From Gammaproteobacteria bacterium (lineage in GTDB: Bacteria > Pseudomonadota > Gammaproteobacteria > Burkholderiales > Burkholderiaceae_C): a stretch of DNA of 5,176 nucleotides. Location of the stretch: the NCBI GenBank assembly GCA_030054245.1, contig JASGCH010000118.1, positions 1 to 5,176 on the forward strand, in the 5' to 3' direction. Below, piece by piece: positions 1-5,173 of this stretch. Position 1 is the first letter of the stretch; every line of letters starts with the position of its first letter. The translations under genes and the position numbers were made by a program. The notes beneath the pieces are model-generated. The model did not search any database, was not told the DNA's origin, and saw nothing but the letters and a program-made list of their open reading frames with translations.

Positions 1-756
1 GTTTTTAGTAGTGGAATTTTGCTTTACTGCCAATTTTAGCCTTTGAAGAGTATTGGCTTGGTACTGAGCCAACGCAGCTTCTGACGACAAACCCTGCTTA
101 ACTGCTTCTAATGGAATTAACGAATCATTAATGTGGTGAAGATGAAACTGATGAGAATGGTATAAATCTCTTACAAAGTCAAACGCATAGAATACTAGTT
201 TCTTCTGCGAATCGGGGGCAAAAATTGAGCTAAACCAACCAACTCCATCAGGCAAAATGTTCACTTTGCAGACTAGAGCATCTTTACCCTCACCCTGCAA
301 TGTTGTATAAAACTGATTCAATGTCGTGCGTAACCCATTTAAATGTTCGCTCGTTCCCTTCTTCTCCCGCCAACTCTTGATAAAATCTTTATATCCTGTA
401 AGTTTGGTAATAAAGTAGGTCGGAAAAATCCATATTTTTGCCGTCACACCCCCTTCGACTGGAGGTGTCTCATCATTAACGACAAAAAATTCCCATTGAT
501 CCAGTGAAAAAATTGGCAGCCACTTGGACAAAAGCAAGAATTTTATCCCATCTGCTAAATTTCTTCGTTGATAACAAGCTAAACCGCCAACCCCAACAGA
601 TTCTTTTGAAATTGGGAAACTCTTTAATATCCGCCTATGTTGAAAATCGGAATGGTAAGTAAACTCCAAGCGACCAAGAGTAGGTATCCATGCAACAAAT
701 TCCGGTTCCGAACCAGTGGATTCCGCCGCCGTCGAAGGTGTTTCAGAAATTTTCAT
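1..756 (-). CDS. Hypothetical protein, 3' end beyond the left edge (at least 252 residues)
   Basis: I do not recognise this protein. Reading leftward from ATG at 756, all 252 codons to the window edge are open, and translation continues beyond it. The start is the first ATG after an in-frame TAG at 760-762. No Shine-Dalgarno sequence is visible before it. The N-terminus (residues about 2-18) is rich in Ser, Thr, Pro and Glu and probably disordered. The middle looks like a mixed alpha/beta soluble fold with many aromatic residues (for example KIWIFPTYF near residue 116 and GWFSSIF near 181). A His-rich stretch, HSHQFHLHH, lies at about residues 208-216. The last 45 visible residues are helical and Gln/Ala-rich. 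No signal peptide or clear membrane span is present in the visible part. It lies 64 bp after the small membrane protein gene on the same strand and is probably co-transcribed with it. That the frame is coding is fairly sure; its function is unknown. Confidence -1.
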   Translation of the reverse strand, partial: MKISETPSTAAESTGSEPEFVAWIPTLGRLEFTYHSDFQHRRILKSFPISKESVGVGGLACYQRRNLADGIKFLLLSKWLPIFSLDQWEFFVVNDETPPVEGGVTAKIWIFPTYFITKLTGYKDFIKSWREKKGTSEHLNGLRTTLNQFYTTLQGEGKDALVCKVNILPDGVGWFSSIFAPDSQKKLVFYAFDFVRDLYHSHQFHLHHINDSLIPLEAVKQGLSSEAALAQYQANTLQRLKLAVKQNSTTKN

Positions 757-759
757 AGG

Positions 760-801
760 CTAAGAATTGGGTGTATTTGGGGTGTATTTGGTACGACCCA
801 T
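760..801 (-). other. In-frame 13-codon mini-ORF just before the 756 start
   Basis: An ATG at 801 opens a 13-codon reading frame (MGRTKYTPNTPNS) that ends in TAG at 760-762. It is in the same frame as the gene starting at 756, with only one codon between the TAG and that ATG. The Thr/Pro/Ser-rich peptide resembles the Ser/Thr/Pro-rich start of the downstream protein. Two readings are possible: a leader peptide, or an older N-terminus cut off by a nonsense codon. Neither is proven, and a chance mini-ORF is also possible. Confidence 0.2.
770..791. repeat. Perfect 11-bp tandem duplication
   Basis: The 11-bp word GGTGTATTTGG occurs twice with no gap, at 770-780 and 781-791. It lies in the spacer before the start at 756 and inside the 13-codon mini-ORF. 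Because 11 is not a multiple of three, gain or loss of one copy would shift the frame of that mini-ORF. It may be a slippage product. Confidence 0.85.
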
Positions 802-820
802 ACTTTTAAAAAACCAAAGG

Positions 821-1177
821 TTAGGAAGGGAAAATCTTGTTTATCACCATGGATGAGGGTCCTCTTGTTTCACGCATTTTACCTTCTTTTGTAATTTCCA
901 AACCTCTCGTAAATATCATCCCTGCATTCAGCTCATCATCTGGTTCTAATGTACCCGCATCAAACTTGTCCATAAGTTGCTTATATTTTTTCATTTGGAT
1001 CTTATCAAAGCTCCATAACCATACCACCATTCTGAGGAGCAGTCCTAATATAGCGGACCCCACGATAACTACCAAAAACACTTCATTCGGGCTACTGTTT
1101 GCACCCAACCAATTCGAAAAGACATTAAAAAGTGGAAAATCAACGATCCATTGCATTATTGTGTCAAATACATTCAT
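821..1177 (-). CDS. Small single-span membrane protein, unknown function (118 residues)
   Basis: I do not recognise the family. From ATG at 1177 the protein has 118 residues: an aromatic N-terminal segment (residues 1-28), one strong membrane helix (about 32-55, rich in Val, Leu and Trp), then a charged tail with a basic start (QMKKYK, 61-66) and an acidic patch (LEPDDE, 77-82). The tail is probably cytoplasmic by the positive-inside rule. An in-frame ATG at 1189 would add four residues. I prefer 1177 because its ATG overlaps the TGA of the upstream 80-codon frame as ATGA and a G-rich run (1182-1187) lies just upstream, although only about four bases away. The gene that follows, starting at 756, is 64 bp downstream on the same strand, so an operon is likely. 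The opposite strand is also open here but gives a less protein-like product. Confidence 0.6.
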   Translation of the reverse strand: MNVFDTIMQWIVDFPLFNVFSNWLGANSSPNEVFLVVIVGSAILGLLLRMVVWLWSFDKIQMKKYKQLMDKFDAGTLEPDDELNAGMIFTRGLEITKEGKMRETRGPSSMVINKIFPS

Positions 1178-1416
1178 AATACCCCCCATATTGATAGTGT
1201 TGGTGCCATGATGGGGATAATTAATTGTATGAAACCTTTACTTAGCCGACTGCACCACCTAACTTCGTCGTTTGACAGTGCAAGCGGCGGTAAAACCGTC
1301 GGTGCAACAGCCCTTTTTTGTAAATGAATATGATTGTGTTCAGTCCGTTGTGATATGAGAGCTTGAAATATGGCTTCCAGCAATGCCTCATTCACAACTA
1401 TAATCGGTATTTTCAT
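1174..1416 (-). CDS. Small hypothetical protein with hydrophobic C-terminus (80 residues)
   Basis: I do not recognise this protein. It runs from ATG at 1416, two codons after an in-frame TAG at 1423-1425, to TGA at 1174-1176. That stop shares ATGA with the next gene's start, a layout typical of translational coupling and the main argument that the frame is real. The N-terminal part (IIVVNEALLEAIFQALI, from about residue 5) looks helical. The middle is polar and basic. The last 20 or so residues (about 61-80) are strongly hydrophobic and could be a C-terminal membrane anchor. There is no Shine-Dalgarno sequence before the ATG; a GTG at codon 8 is an alternative start. Short length, no RBS and no known family keep confidence low. 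Confidence 0.35.
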   Translation of the reverse strand: MKIPIIVVNEALLEAIFQALISQRTEHNHIHLQKRAVAPTVLPPLALSNDEVRWCSRLSKGFIQLIIPIMAPTLSIWGVL

Positions 1417-1585
1417 AATGATCTAAAGTAAAAAAAGTAAAAATTTATTGAGTCATAGTCCGTTTGAGTATGCGTAGTAATCGCAATAAAAAGGCAACTA
1501 GCAGTGAATCAGATTAACGAGTATTTATGGAGGCTGTAATGTCAATGGCATACACACCTAGGTAACAAAATTTTAGACATCATAA

Positions 1586-1718
1586 GATTAACCTAGCAGG
1601 TTATTTCCTTAGGTATAAGTTAACCATCTGTTTTCAATGGTAACCTTTGTCACGCAACGGTTAATTGGGTAAGACAAATTAACTCGCTAAGTAACATGGT
1701 TTTATGGATTACCCCATT
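1586..1718. repeat. Degenerate GGTTAA/TTAACC motif array with 20-bp phasing
   Basis: Related words begin at 1599 (GGTTA), 1619 (GTTAACC), 1639 (GGTAACC), 1659 (GGTTAA), 1679 (TTAAC) and about 1698 (GGTTTTA). The spacing is 20 bp, close to two helical turns. Two perfect dyads sit in the array: TAACCT 1589-1594 with AGGTTA 1598-1603, and GTTAATT 1660-1666 with AATTAAC 1677-1683. A weaker pair is ACCAT 1623-1627 with ATGGT 1637-1641. The layout resembles a multi-site operator or an iteron cluster. The consensus is loose and AT-rich, so chance cannot be excluded. Confidence 0.4.
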
Positions 1719-1786
1719 GACCTCAAAGGAAAAAGTGACGGAATATAATGTCCGGATCACGGATTAAAAAATAAACAATAGACTAC

Positions 1787-1812
1787 CCCCACAGTATGGG
1801 GAATTCTATTCC
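1787..1812. repeat. Two overlapping, mutually exclusive small dyads
   Basis: CCCCA (1787-1791) pairs with TGGGG (1797-1801) around a 5-nt loop. GGAAT (1800-1804) pairs with ATTCC (1808-1812) around a 3-nt loop. They share bases 1800-1801, so an RNA could not form both fully at once. Neither is followed by a T-run close enough for an intrinsic terminator on either strand. Confidence 0.35.
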
Positions 1813-1987
1813 TTGTAGATTGTATATCATTTTTGCGATTTTTTGCCTCCCTAAAACCACAAATCGTTATACTTGGAGCCGTTTTGCATACCAAAGACTG
1901 TTGCGTCATCGGCTATGCCACGGTTGTCAAATGACTGCGTTATACGGTTCACCCCGAATGATGATCTAGCGACCTTGGCACCATGGG

Positions 1988-3451
1988 CTACGGTCTTTGA
2001 CTTATATCTGCAAAAGTGGCCATCTGCCCAGAATATTGCAACCAGCTCCTTCTCAACAAATTACCCAATGCCAGCTTACGGTATTTGGCAGATCCCCGCA
2101 AATCGCTTAGAGGTTGAAATTCCTCTTGAAGGACTTGTTCCGCTAGGGTTATAGTCTGTTCGCACCACCCTCCTTGCAAAAGGGTGCGCTCCGTGGCGTA
2201 GGCGCGCACCGGGGTAGCCGCCACCCCGCCAATGCCTATACGCACGGACTCGAGTATCCCCCCCTTAATACATAAGGCTATAGCCATAGCCACAATAGAA
2301 ATGTCGTCTTCTTGGCGTTTACTCAATTTATAGGCTCGACACCATTCACCCTCTACAGTTCCGGGAATAAGAATCTGTTCTATAATTTCAGTAGGGTCTA
2401 AAACAGTTTGGCGATACCCAAGGTAGAACTCATGTAAGCCTACAGTGCGACGCACGACTCGTTGATCGTGCCATTTGGTCAAGACCAACTGAGCATCAAG
2501 AGCCAGCAATACAGGCATACTATCGCCAATCGGGGAGCCATTAGCAATATTACCTGCCAAAGTAGCACTCTGCCGAATAGAGCCGCCAGCAAACCGCTCA
2601 AAATACGCTTTGAGCGCCGGTCGTGTCTGGCACATGGCGTCAAAAGCATCTTGCACAATCACCGCACCGCCTAGGTTAAGCACATACGGTGAGGATTCTA
2701 TGGCTAATAAGGCTTGGGTGCGCGTTAAATCGATAATTTCAGGGAGTTTTTGATAGCGTTGCGTAACGACTAAACCCACATCGGTGGCACCCGCGACCAA
2801 TGTAGCTTGTGGGTGCTTAGCCTTTAAGCTAAGTAGTTCGGTTAATTCTCGTGGCTGAAAATACCCCCCCTCTTGCCAAGCACTGTCCTCCAGTAGCGGG
2901 AGGCTTGGAATGCTCGATGCGAAGACTTTGGGATAAAGGTGCATAGTACAACCCGCATCAACGATAGGTCGATACCCGGTACAACGACACAAATTCCCTG
3001 AAATGGCGTGCTTAACTTGCTCAGGAGTTTGCTCTACTCCTCTAGTGTTCTGGTATAAAGAAAACAAACTCATGACAAATCCAGGGGTACAAAATCCACA
3101 TTGCGTAGCATGTTGGTCCACCATGGCTTGTTGCACCGGGTGTAAATGCCCGCCAGCCATCTCAGCTAAATCCCCGGCTGTATAAATTGCCATACCAGAT
3201 ACAGAATGGGCAAACCGCAAACAACTGTTGATAGCCCTAAATTGCGGATTATCGACCGTATCGGCAACCGCGACCACACAAGCTCCGCAGTCACCAGAAG
3301 CACAGCCTTCTTTAACATCCGTACAATGCAACTGTAAGCGTAAAACATTTAACAAAGTCGCGTCAGAGGCGATATCGGGCAGGTTTATCCATTGGTTCTT
3401 TTTATAAAAAAAGACCGGTTTAAATTGACTTACAATGCTCTCTTCTTTCAT
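1988..3451 (-). CDS. xdhA: Xanthine dehydrogenase small subunit XdhA (two [2Fe-2S] clusters and FAD)
   Basis: This is the electron-transfer subunit of xanthine dehydrogenase, which oxidises hypoxanthine to xanthine and urate and passes electrons to NAD+ in the cytoplasm. At 487 residues it has the usual full length. A plant-type [2Fe-2S] domain (about 10-85) has Cys50, 55, 58 and 77. A helical [2Fe-2S] domain (about 90-165) has Cys118, 121, 155 and 157, with the CGFCTPG and CRCTGYRP motifs. The FAD domain (about 195-365) has LVAGATDVG at 218 and GGSIRQSATLAGNIANGSP from 289, followed by a CO-dehydrogenase-flavoprotein-like C-terminal domain (about 370-475). All cluster ligands are present. 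There is no twin-arginine signal, which fits a cytoplasmic enzyme. The partner xdhB (molybdopterin subunit) normally follows but is not found in the 1.9 kb downstream. The gene is divergent from tatB. Two G7 runs lie inside the frame. Confidence 0.96.
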   Translation of the reverse strand: MKEESIVSQFKPVFFYKKNQWINLPDIASDATLLNVLRLQLHCTDVKEGCASGDCGACVVAVADTVDNPQFRAINSCLRFAHSVSGMAIYTAGDLAEMAGGHLHPVQQAMVDQHATQCGFCTPGFVMSLFSLYQNTRGVEQTPEQVKHAISGNLCRCTGYRPIVDAGCTMHLYPKVFASSIPSLPLLEDSAWQEGGYFQPRELTELLSLKAKHPQATLVAGATDVGLVVTQRYQKLPEIIDLTRTQALLAIESSPYVLNLGGAVIVQDAFDAMCQTRPALKAYFERFAGGSIRQSATLAGNIANGSPIGDSMPVLLALDAQLVLTKWHDQRVVRRTVGLHEFYLGYRQTVLDPTEIIEQILIPGTVEGEWCRAYKLSKRQEDDISIVAMAIALCIKGGILESVRIGIGGVAATPVRAYATERTLLQGGWCEQTITLAEQVLQEEFQPLSDLRGSAKYRKLALGNLLRRSWLQYSGQMATFADISQRP

Positions 3452-3453
3452 AA

Positions 3454-3458
3454 CTCCT
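3454..3458 (-). promoter_or_regulatory. xdhA ribosome binding site, close spacing
   Basis: AGGAG lies immediately before the xdhA start on the minus strand with only two bases (TT) before the ATG at 3451. The match is strong but the spacing is shorter than usual. No other ATG, GTG or TTG lies near enough to make a better start, so the ATG at 3451 is kept. Confidence 0.6.
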
Positions 3459-3486
3459 GCATAAAATTTGATAAATTTATTTAAAA

Positions 3487-3495
3487 ATTATAACA
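3487..3495 (-). promoter_or_regulatory. Extended -10 promoter for xdhA
   Basis: The minus strand reads TGTTATAAT here, a perfect TGnTATAAT extended -10 element. No good -35 hexamer lies 16-18 bp upstream, which is common for extended -10 promoters. The predicted start is near 3480, giving a leader of about 29 nt that includes the AGGAG site. Confidence 0.55.
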
Positions 3496-3600
3496 CCAAT
3501 ATAGAGAAAAAGTTACTGCATCTACAAGCTAAAATATCCCCCAATACCCATTTTAGGTCGCTTCACCGCACCTGAACCACGATGGCACCACAACCTTGGG

Positions 3601-3628
3601 TAAGTCGAGCTTAGGATTTTAAGCTTAA
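3601..3628. repeat. Nested TAAG/CTTA palindromes upstream of tatB promoter
   Basis: Three half-site pairs overlap: TAAG 3601-3604 with CTTA 3610-3613, AGCTTA 3608-3613 with TAAGCT 3620-3625 (6-nt loop), and the self-complementary 10-mer TTAAGCTTAA at 3619-3628. The block ends about 28 bp before the tatB -10 element, a suitable place for an activator or repressor to bind. It is also about 100 bp upstream of the xdhA promoter. Confidence 0.4.
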
Positions 3629-3656
3629 ACTTCATTCTAGACTCGATAAATTTGTG

Positions 3657-3662
3657 TATAAT
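3657..3662 (+). promoter_or_regulatory. Probable -10 element for tatB
   Basis: A perfect TATAAT lies 24 bp before the tatB ATG. No convincing -35 hexamer is present; TTCATT at 3631-3636 has an over-long spacer of 20 bp. If used, transcription would start near 3669, leaving a leader of only about 18 nt with no good Shine-Dalgarno sequence. Confidence 0.45.
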
Positions 3663-3683
3663 GGGTGGGTACTTCACACCCAT
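3661..3683. repeat. 7-bp inverted repeat spanning the predicted tatB transcription start
   Basis: ATGGGTG at 3661-3667 and CACCCAT at 3677-3683 are perfect complements around a 9-nt centre. The dyad overlaps the end of the -10 element and stops three bases before the tatB ATG. As DNA it could be an operator at the start site. As RNA it would matter only if transcription starts further upstream. Confidence 0.5.
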
Positions 3684-3686
3684 CTC

Positions 3687-4175
3687 ATGTTTGATTTTAG
3701 CATTTCTAAGTTATTACTCATAGGAATAGTCGCCCTAGTGGTCATTGGACCAGAAAAATTTCCAACAGTAGCTAGAAATTTTGGAGCTTGGCTTGGAAAA
3801 ATGCGCAGATATATGGATACGGTGCGCTACGAATTACAACAAACGATACAAACCGAAGATTTGCATCGTTTACGCGGGTCGCTTACCCAAGCGAGCAACG
3901 ATTTAAAATCATCGGTACAGGCTATGACAGAAGATTTTCGATCAGCTTTACCTACAGAAAATTCACTATTAAGCGATGACGGCTTGGAACAAATTTCCAT
4001 GGTCCCGACTAGCATGACCACCCAACCCACTTTCTTGATAAAGAAAGCACATTGGATTTCAAGAAAAACCGCAATTCCCCAATGGTACAAAAAGCAACAT
4101 CGGACGCGTCAAAAGTTATTGTCAGCGGCCGCTCGAGTCCAAAAATACCGCCCGCCCACCTCTTCAAATGGCTAA
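3687..4175 (+). CDS. tatB: Sec-independent (twin-arginine) translocase subunit TatB
   Basis: TatB binds twin-arginine signal peptides together with TatC in the inner membrane and hands folded substrates to TatA pores. The 162-residue product has the family layout: a very short N-terminus MFDFSISK, a membrane helix (about 5-20), the hinge Gly21-Pro22 (VIGPEKFP), an amphipathic helix (about 25-55), then a long, variable, charged region. The basic tail (about 120-155, with PQWYKK and AAARVQKYRP) matches what I recall of Burkholderiales TatB and separates it from TatA, which is shorter. I chose the ATG at 3687 because MFDFS aligns with the standard TatB start; an in-frame GTG at 3654 would add 11 residues and overlap the -10 element. 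No tatA precedes it, and tatC follows after an unusually long 184-bp gap. Confidence 0.93.
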   Translation: MFDFSISKLLLIGIVALVVIGPEKFPTVARNFGAWLGKMRRYMDTVRYELQQTIQTEDLHRLRGSLTQASNDLKSSVQAMTEDFRSALPTENSLLSDDGLEQISMVPTSMTTQPTFLIKKAHWISRKTAIPQWYKKQHRTRQKLLSAAARVQKYRPPTSSNG

Positions 4176-4204
4176 AATAGTTTGTTGTCTATAAAAACCA
4201 TGGT

Positions 4205-4216
4205 ACCCCCCGGGGT
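4205..4216. repeat. GC-rich palindromic site after tatB
   Basis: ACCCC at 4205-4209 pairs with GGGGT at 4212-4216, and the core 4208-4215 (CCCCGGGG) is self-complementary. The flanks AAACC 4195-4199 and GGTTT 4214-4218 are also complementary. It lies 30 bp after the tatB stop and is followed only by a short TTT, so it is a weak terminator candidate at best. Confidence 0.3.
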
Positions 4217-4255
4217 TTCCCAGCGGTGGATGCACTTGTCCAATAACTGCATGAT

Positions 4256-4281
4256 AATGGCTCATCCCCGGATGAGCCATT
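4256..4281. repeat. Strong 12-bp inverted repeat between tatB and tatC
   Basis: AATGGCTCATCC at 4256-4267 is the exact complement of GGATGAGCCATT at 4270-4281, with two bases between. In RNA this would form a stable stem with a tight C-rich loop. No T-run follows on either strand, so a classical intrinsic terminator is unlikely. It could be an mRNA-stabilising or processing hairpin, a Rho-related pause, a protein site, or one copy of a dispersed palindromic element. Confidence 0.75.
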
Positions 4282-4310
4282 CCGCTCAGATACCAAACCC
4301 CACCCTATCA

Positions 4311-4326
4311 TGGCGACAGCTCGCCA
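4311..4326. repeat. Small hairpin upstream of tatC
   Basis: TGGCGA (4311-4316) and TCGCCA (4321-4326) are perfect complements around the tetraloop CAGC. The hairpin ends 33 bp before the tatC GTG and is the third inverted repeat in the tatB-tatC spacer. It could modulate tatC translation, but no direct evidence is available. Confidence 0.4.
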
Positions 4327-4359
4327 AAGCTGGACCACGGTTTTACTATTATTGATGCA

Positions 4360-5142
4360 GTGAATTTACCCAACCTAAAGCCATCCAAAGACGAACTAAG
4401 CGACACCGAGCAACCCCTAGTCGCCCATTTGATCGAATTACGCGACAGAATATTGTGGTCGTTTTACGGTCTATTGCTTGCTATCATTGCTTTAGCCGTA
4501 TGGCCTGGTCCTTCAGGGTTGATCGATTTTCTGGCACAACCTATACGCCAACACTTACCTCCCGAAAGCAAATTGATTGCGGTTGGAGTTCTAACCCCGA
4601 TTTTAATTCCACTCAAAATCCTTTTATTAGCTGGGTTTATTCTGGCCTTCCCTTGGATATTGTATCAAATTTGGGCTTTCGTTGCTCCCGGTCTTTATGC
4701 TCATGAAAAACGCTTAGCCTTGCCCCTCATTCTGGTGGGTAGCGTTTTAATGTACATAGGTTTAGCCTTTGTACATTTCTTTGTATTGGATCGTTTGTTC
4801 GCTTTTATTCAAACCTTTACACCTCAAAGCGTGGCCGCCACACCGGATATCGCTTCTTTTGTCTCGACTATTTTATCTCTCTATCTAGCATTTTCATTAG
4901 CCTTTCAAGAACCTGTATTGATCGTATTATTGGTAAAATTTCGCATTTTAACCATTCAGAAGCTGAAACAATGGCGTTCTTATTTTATTATTATTGCCTT
5001 TGTCATTGCCGCCATTGTTACCCCCCCGGATGTTATTTCGCAACTAGCACTAGCCATTCCCTTATGTATTTTGTACGAAGTAGGCATTTTATTTGCCAGG
5101 TGGCTGGTTCCACAACCATTGTCTAATCAGCCCTCTGAATAG
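4360..5142 (+). CDS. tatC: Sec-independent (twin-arginine) translocase subunit TatC
   Basis: TatC is the multi-span inner-membrane receptor that recognises twin-arginine signal peptides and, with TatB, starts Tat export. The 260-residue product is full length and has the expected six membrane helices. Family landmarks are present: HLIELRDR near 23-30 (Glu26, equivalent to E. coli Glu15), YQIWAFVAPGLYAHEKR at 102-118 (Glu116, equivalent to Glu103), AFQEP at 181-185 (Glu184, equivalent to Glu170) and TPPD at 221-224 (Asp224, equivalent to Asp211). In the first periplasmic region TPILIPLK replaces the more usual SPFFTPIK type. The start is GTG at 4360. The frame is open back to 4276, but I see no ATG, GTG or TTG earlier and no clear Shine-Dalgarno sequence, so the exact start is less sure than the identity. 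It follows tatB on the same strand. Confidence 0.96.
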   Translation: MNLPNLKPSKDELSDTEQPLVAHLIELRDRILWSFYGLLLAIIALAVWPGPSGLIDFLAQPIRQHLPPESKLIAVGVLTPILIPLKILLLAGFILAFPWILYQIWAFVAPGLYAHEKRLALPLILVGSVLMYIGLAFVHFFVLDRLFAFIQTFTPQSVAATPDIASFVSTILSLYLAFSLAFQEPVLIVLLVKFRILTIQKLKQWRSYFIIIAFVIAAIVTPPDVISQLALAIPLCILYEVGILFARWLVPQPLSNQPSE

Positions 5143-5167
5143 CTTCTGCACAACGGTCTTATCATTG

Positions 5168-5173
5168 TATAAT
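5168..5173 (+). promoter_or_regulatory. Possible -10 element for a gene beyond the right edge
   Basis: TATAAT lies 25 bp after the tatC stop, preceded by TTG. No good -35 hexamer is seen upstream; TTCTGC at 5144-5149 is a poor match. If functional on the plus strand it would start a transcript for a gene outside the window. An AT-rich spacer could produce this by chance. Confidence 0.25.

Larger units (their letters stand above)
1417..1987. other. 571-bp AT-rich intergenic stretch without a convincing gene
   Basis: No frame on either strand gives a believable protein here, apart from short open stretches overlapping the xdhA end. The region lies upstream of the left-hand minus-strand genes and beyond the 3' end of xdhA, so it should contain the promoter of the left cluster and a terminator for xdhA. 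I find no classical hairpin plus T-run for xdhA. What it does hold is a cluster of TTAAC-like words and dyads at 1586-1718, a bulged dyad (TCCG 1751-1754 with CGGA 1760-1763), the paired dyads at 1787-1812, and a 6-bp dyad CGATTT 1836-1841 with AAATCG 1861-1866. Confidence 0.6.

Noticed and set aside
837..1211. Plus-strand open frame of 124 codons
   Set aside because: It is antisense to the 118-residue membrane protein, whose composition, single clean helix and ATGA link to the preceding frame are more protein-like.
1850..1987. Minus-strand open stretch beyond the xdhA stop in another frame, considered as an xdhB remnant
   Set aside because: The residues do not resemble XdhB, and no start codon with a ribosome site is present. 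The ATG at 1984 gives only 11 codons.
1873..2154. Plus-strand open frame of 93 codons
   Set aside because: More than half of it is antisense to the xdhA C-terminal region, and the product resembles nothing I know.
3541..3610. GC-richer patch considered as a remnant of tatA
   Set aside because: No frame on either strand shows the TatA hydrophobic N-terminus or the FG hinge, and all frames have early stops.
3654..3686. GTG at 3654 as an earlier tatB start
   Set aside because: It would overlap the -10 element and add 11 residues ahead of the standard MFDFS start of the family.
4124..4137. Adjacent NotI and XhoI sites, resembling a cloning-vector polylinker
   Set aside because: The bases lie in frame inside the tatB tail and encode Ala-Ala-Ala-Arg-Val, which fits the basic tail of the family. 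Coincidence explains it better than vector contamination.
4198..4215. Overlapping NcoI, KpnI and SmaI-type sites, also polylinker-like
   Set aside because: The flanking sequence is not vector-like and tatB and tatC are continuous on both sides. It is a short GC-rich palindromic stretch.
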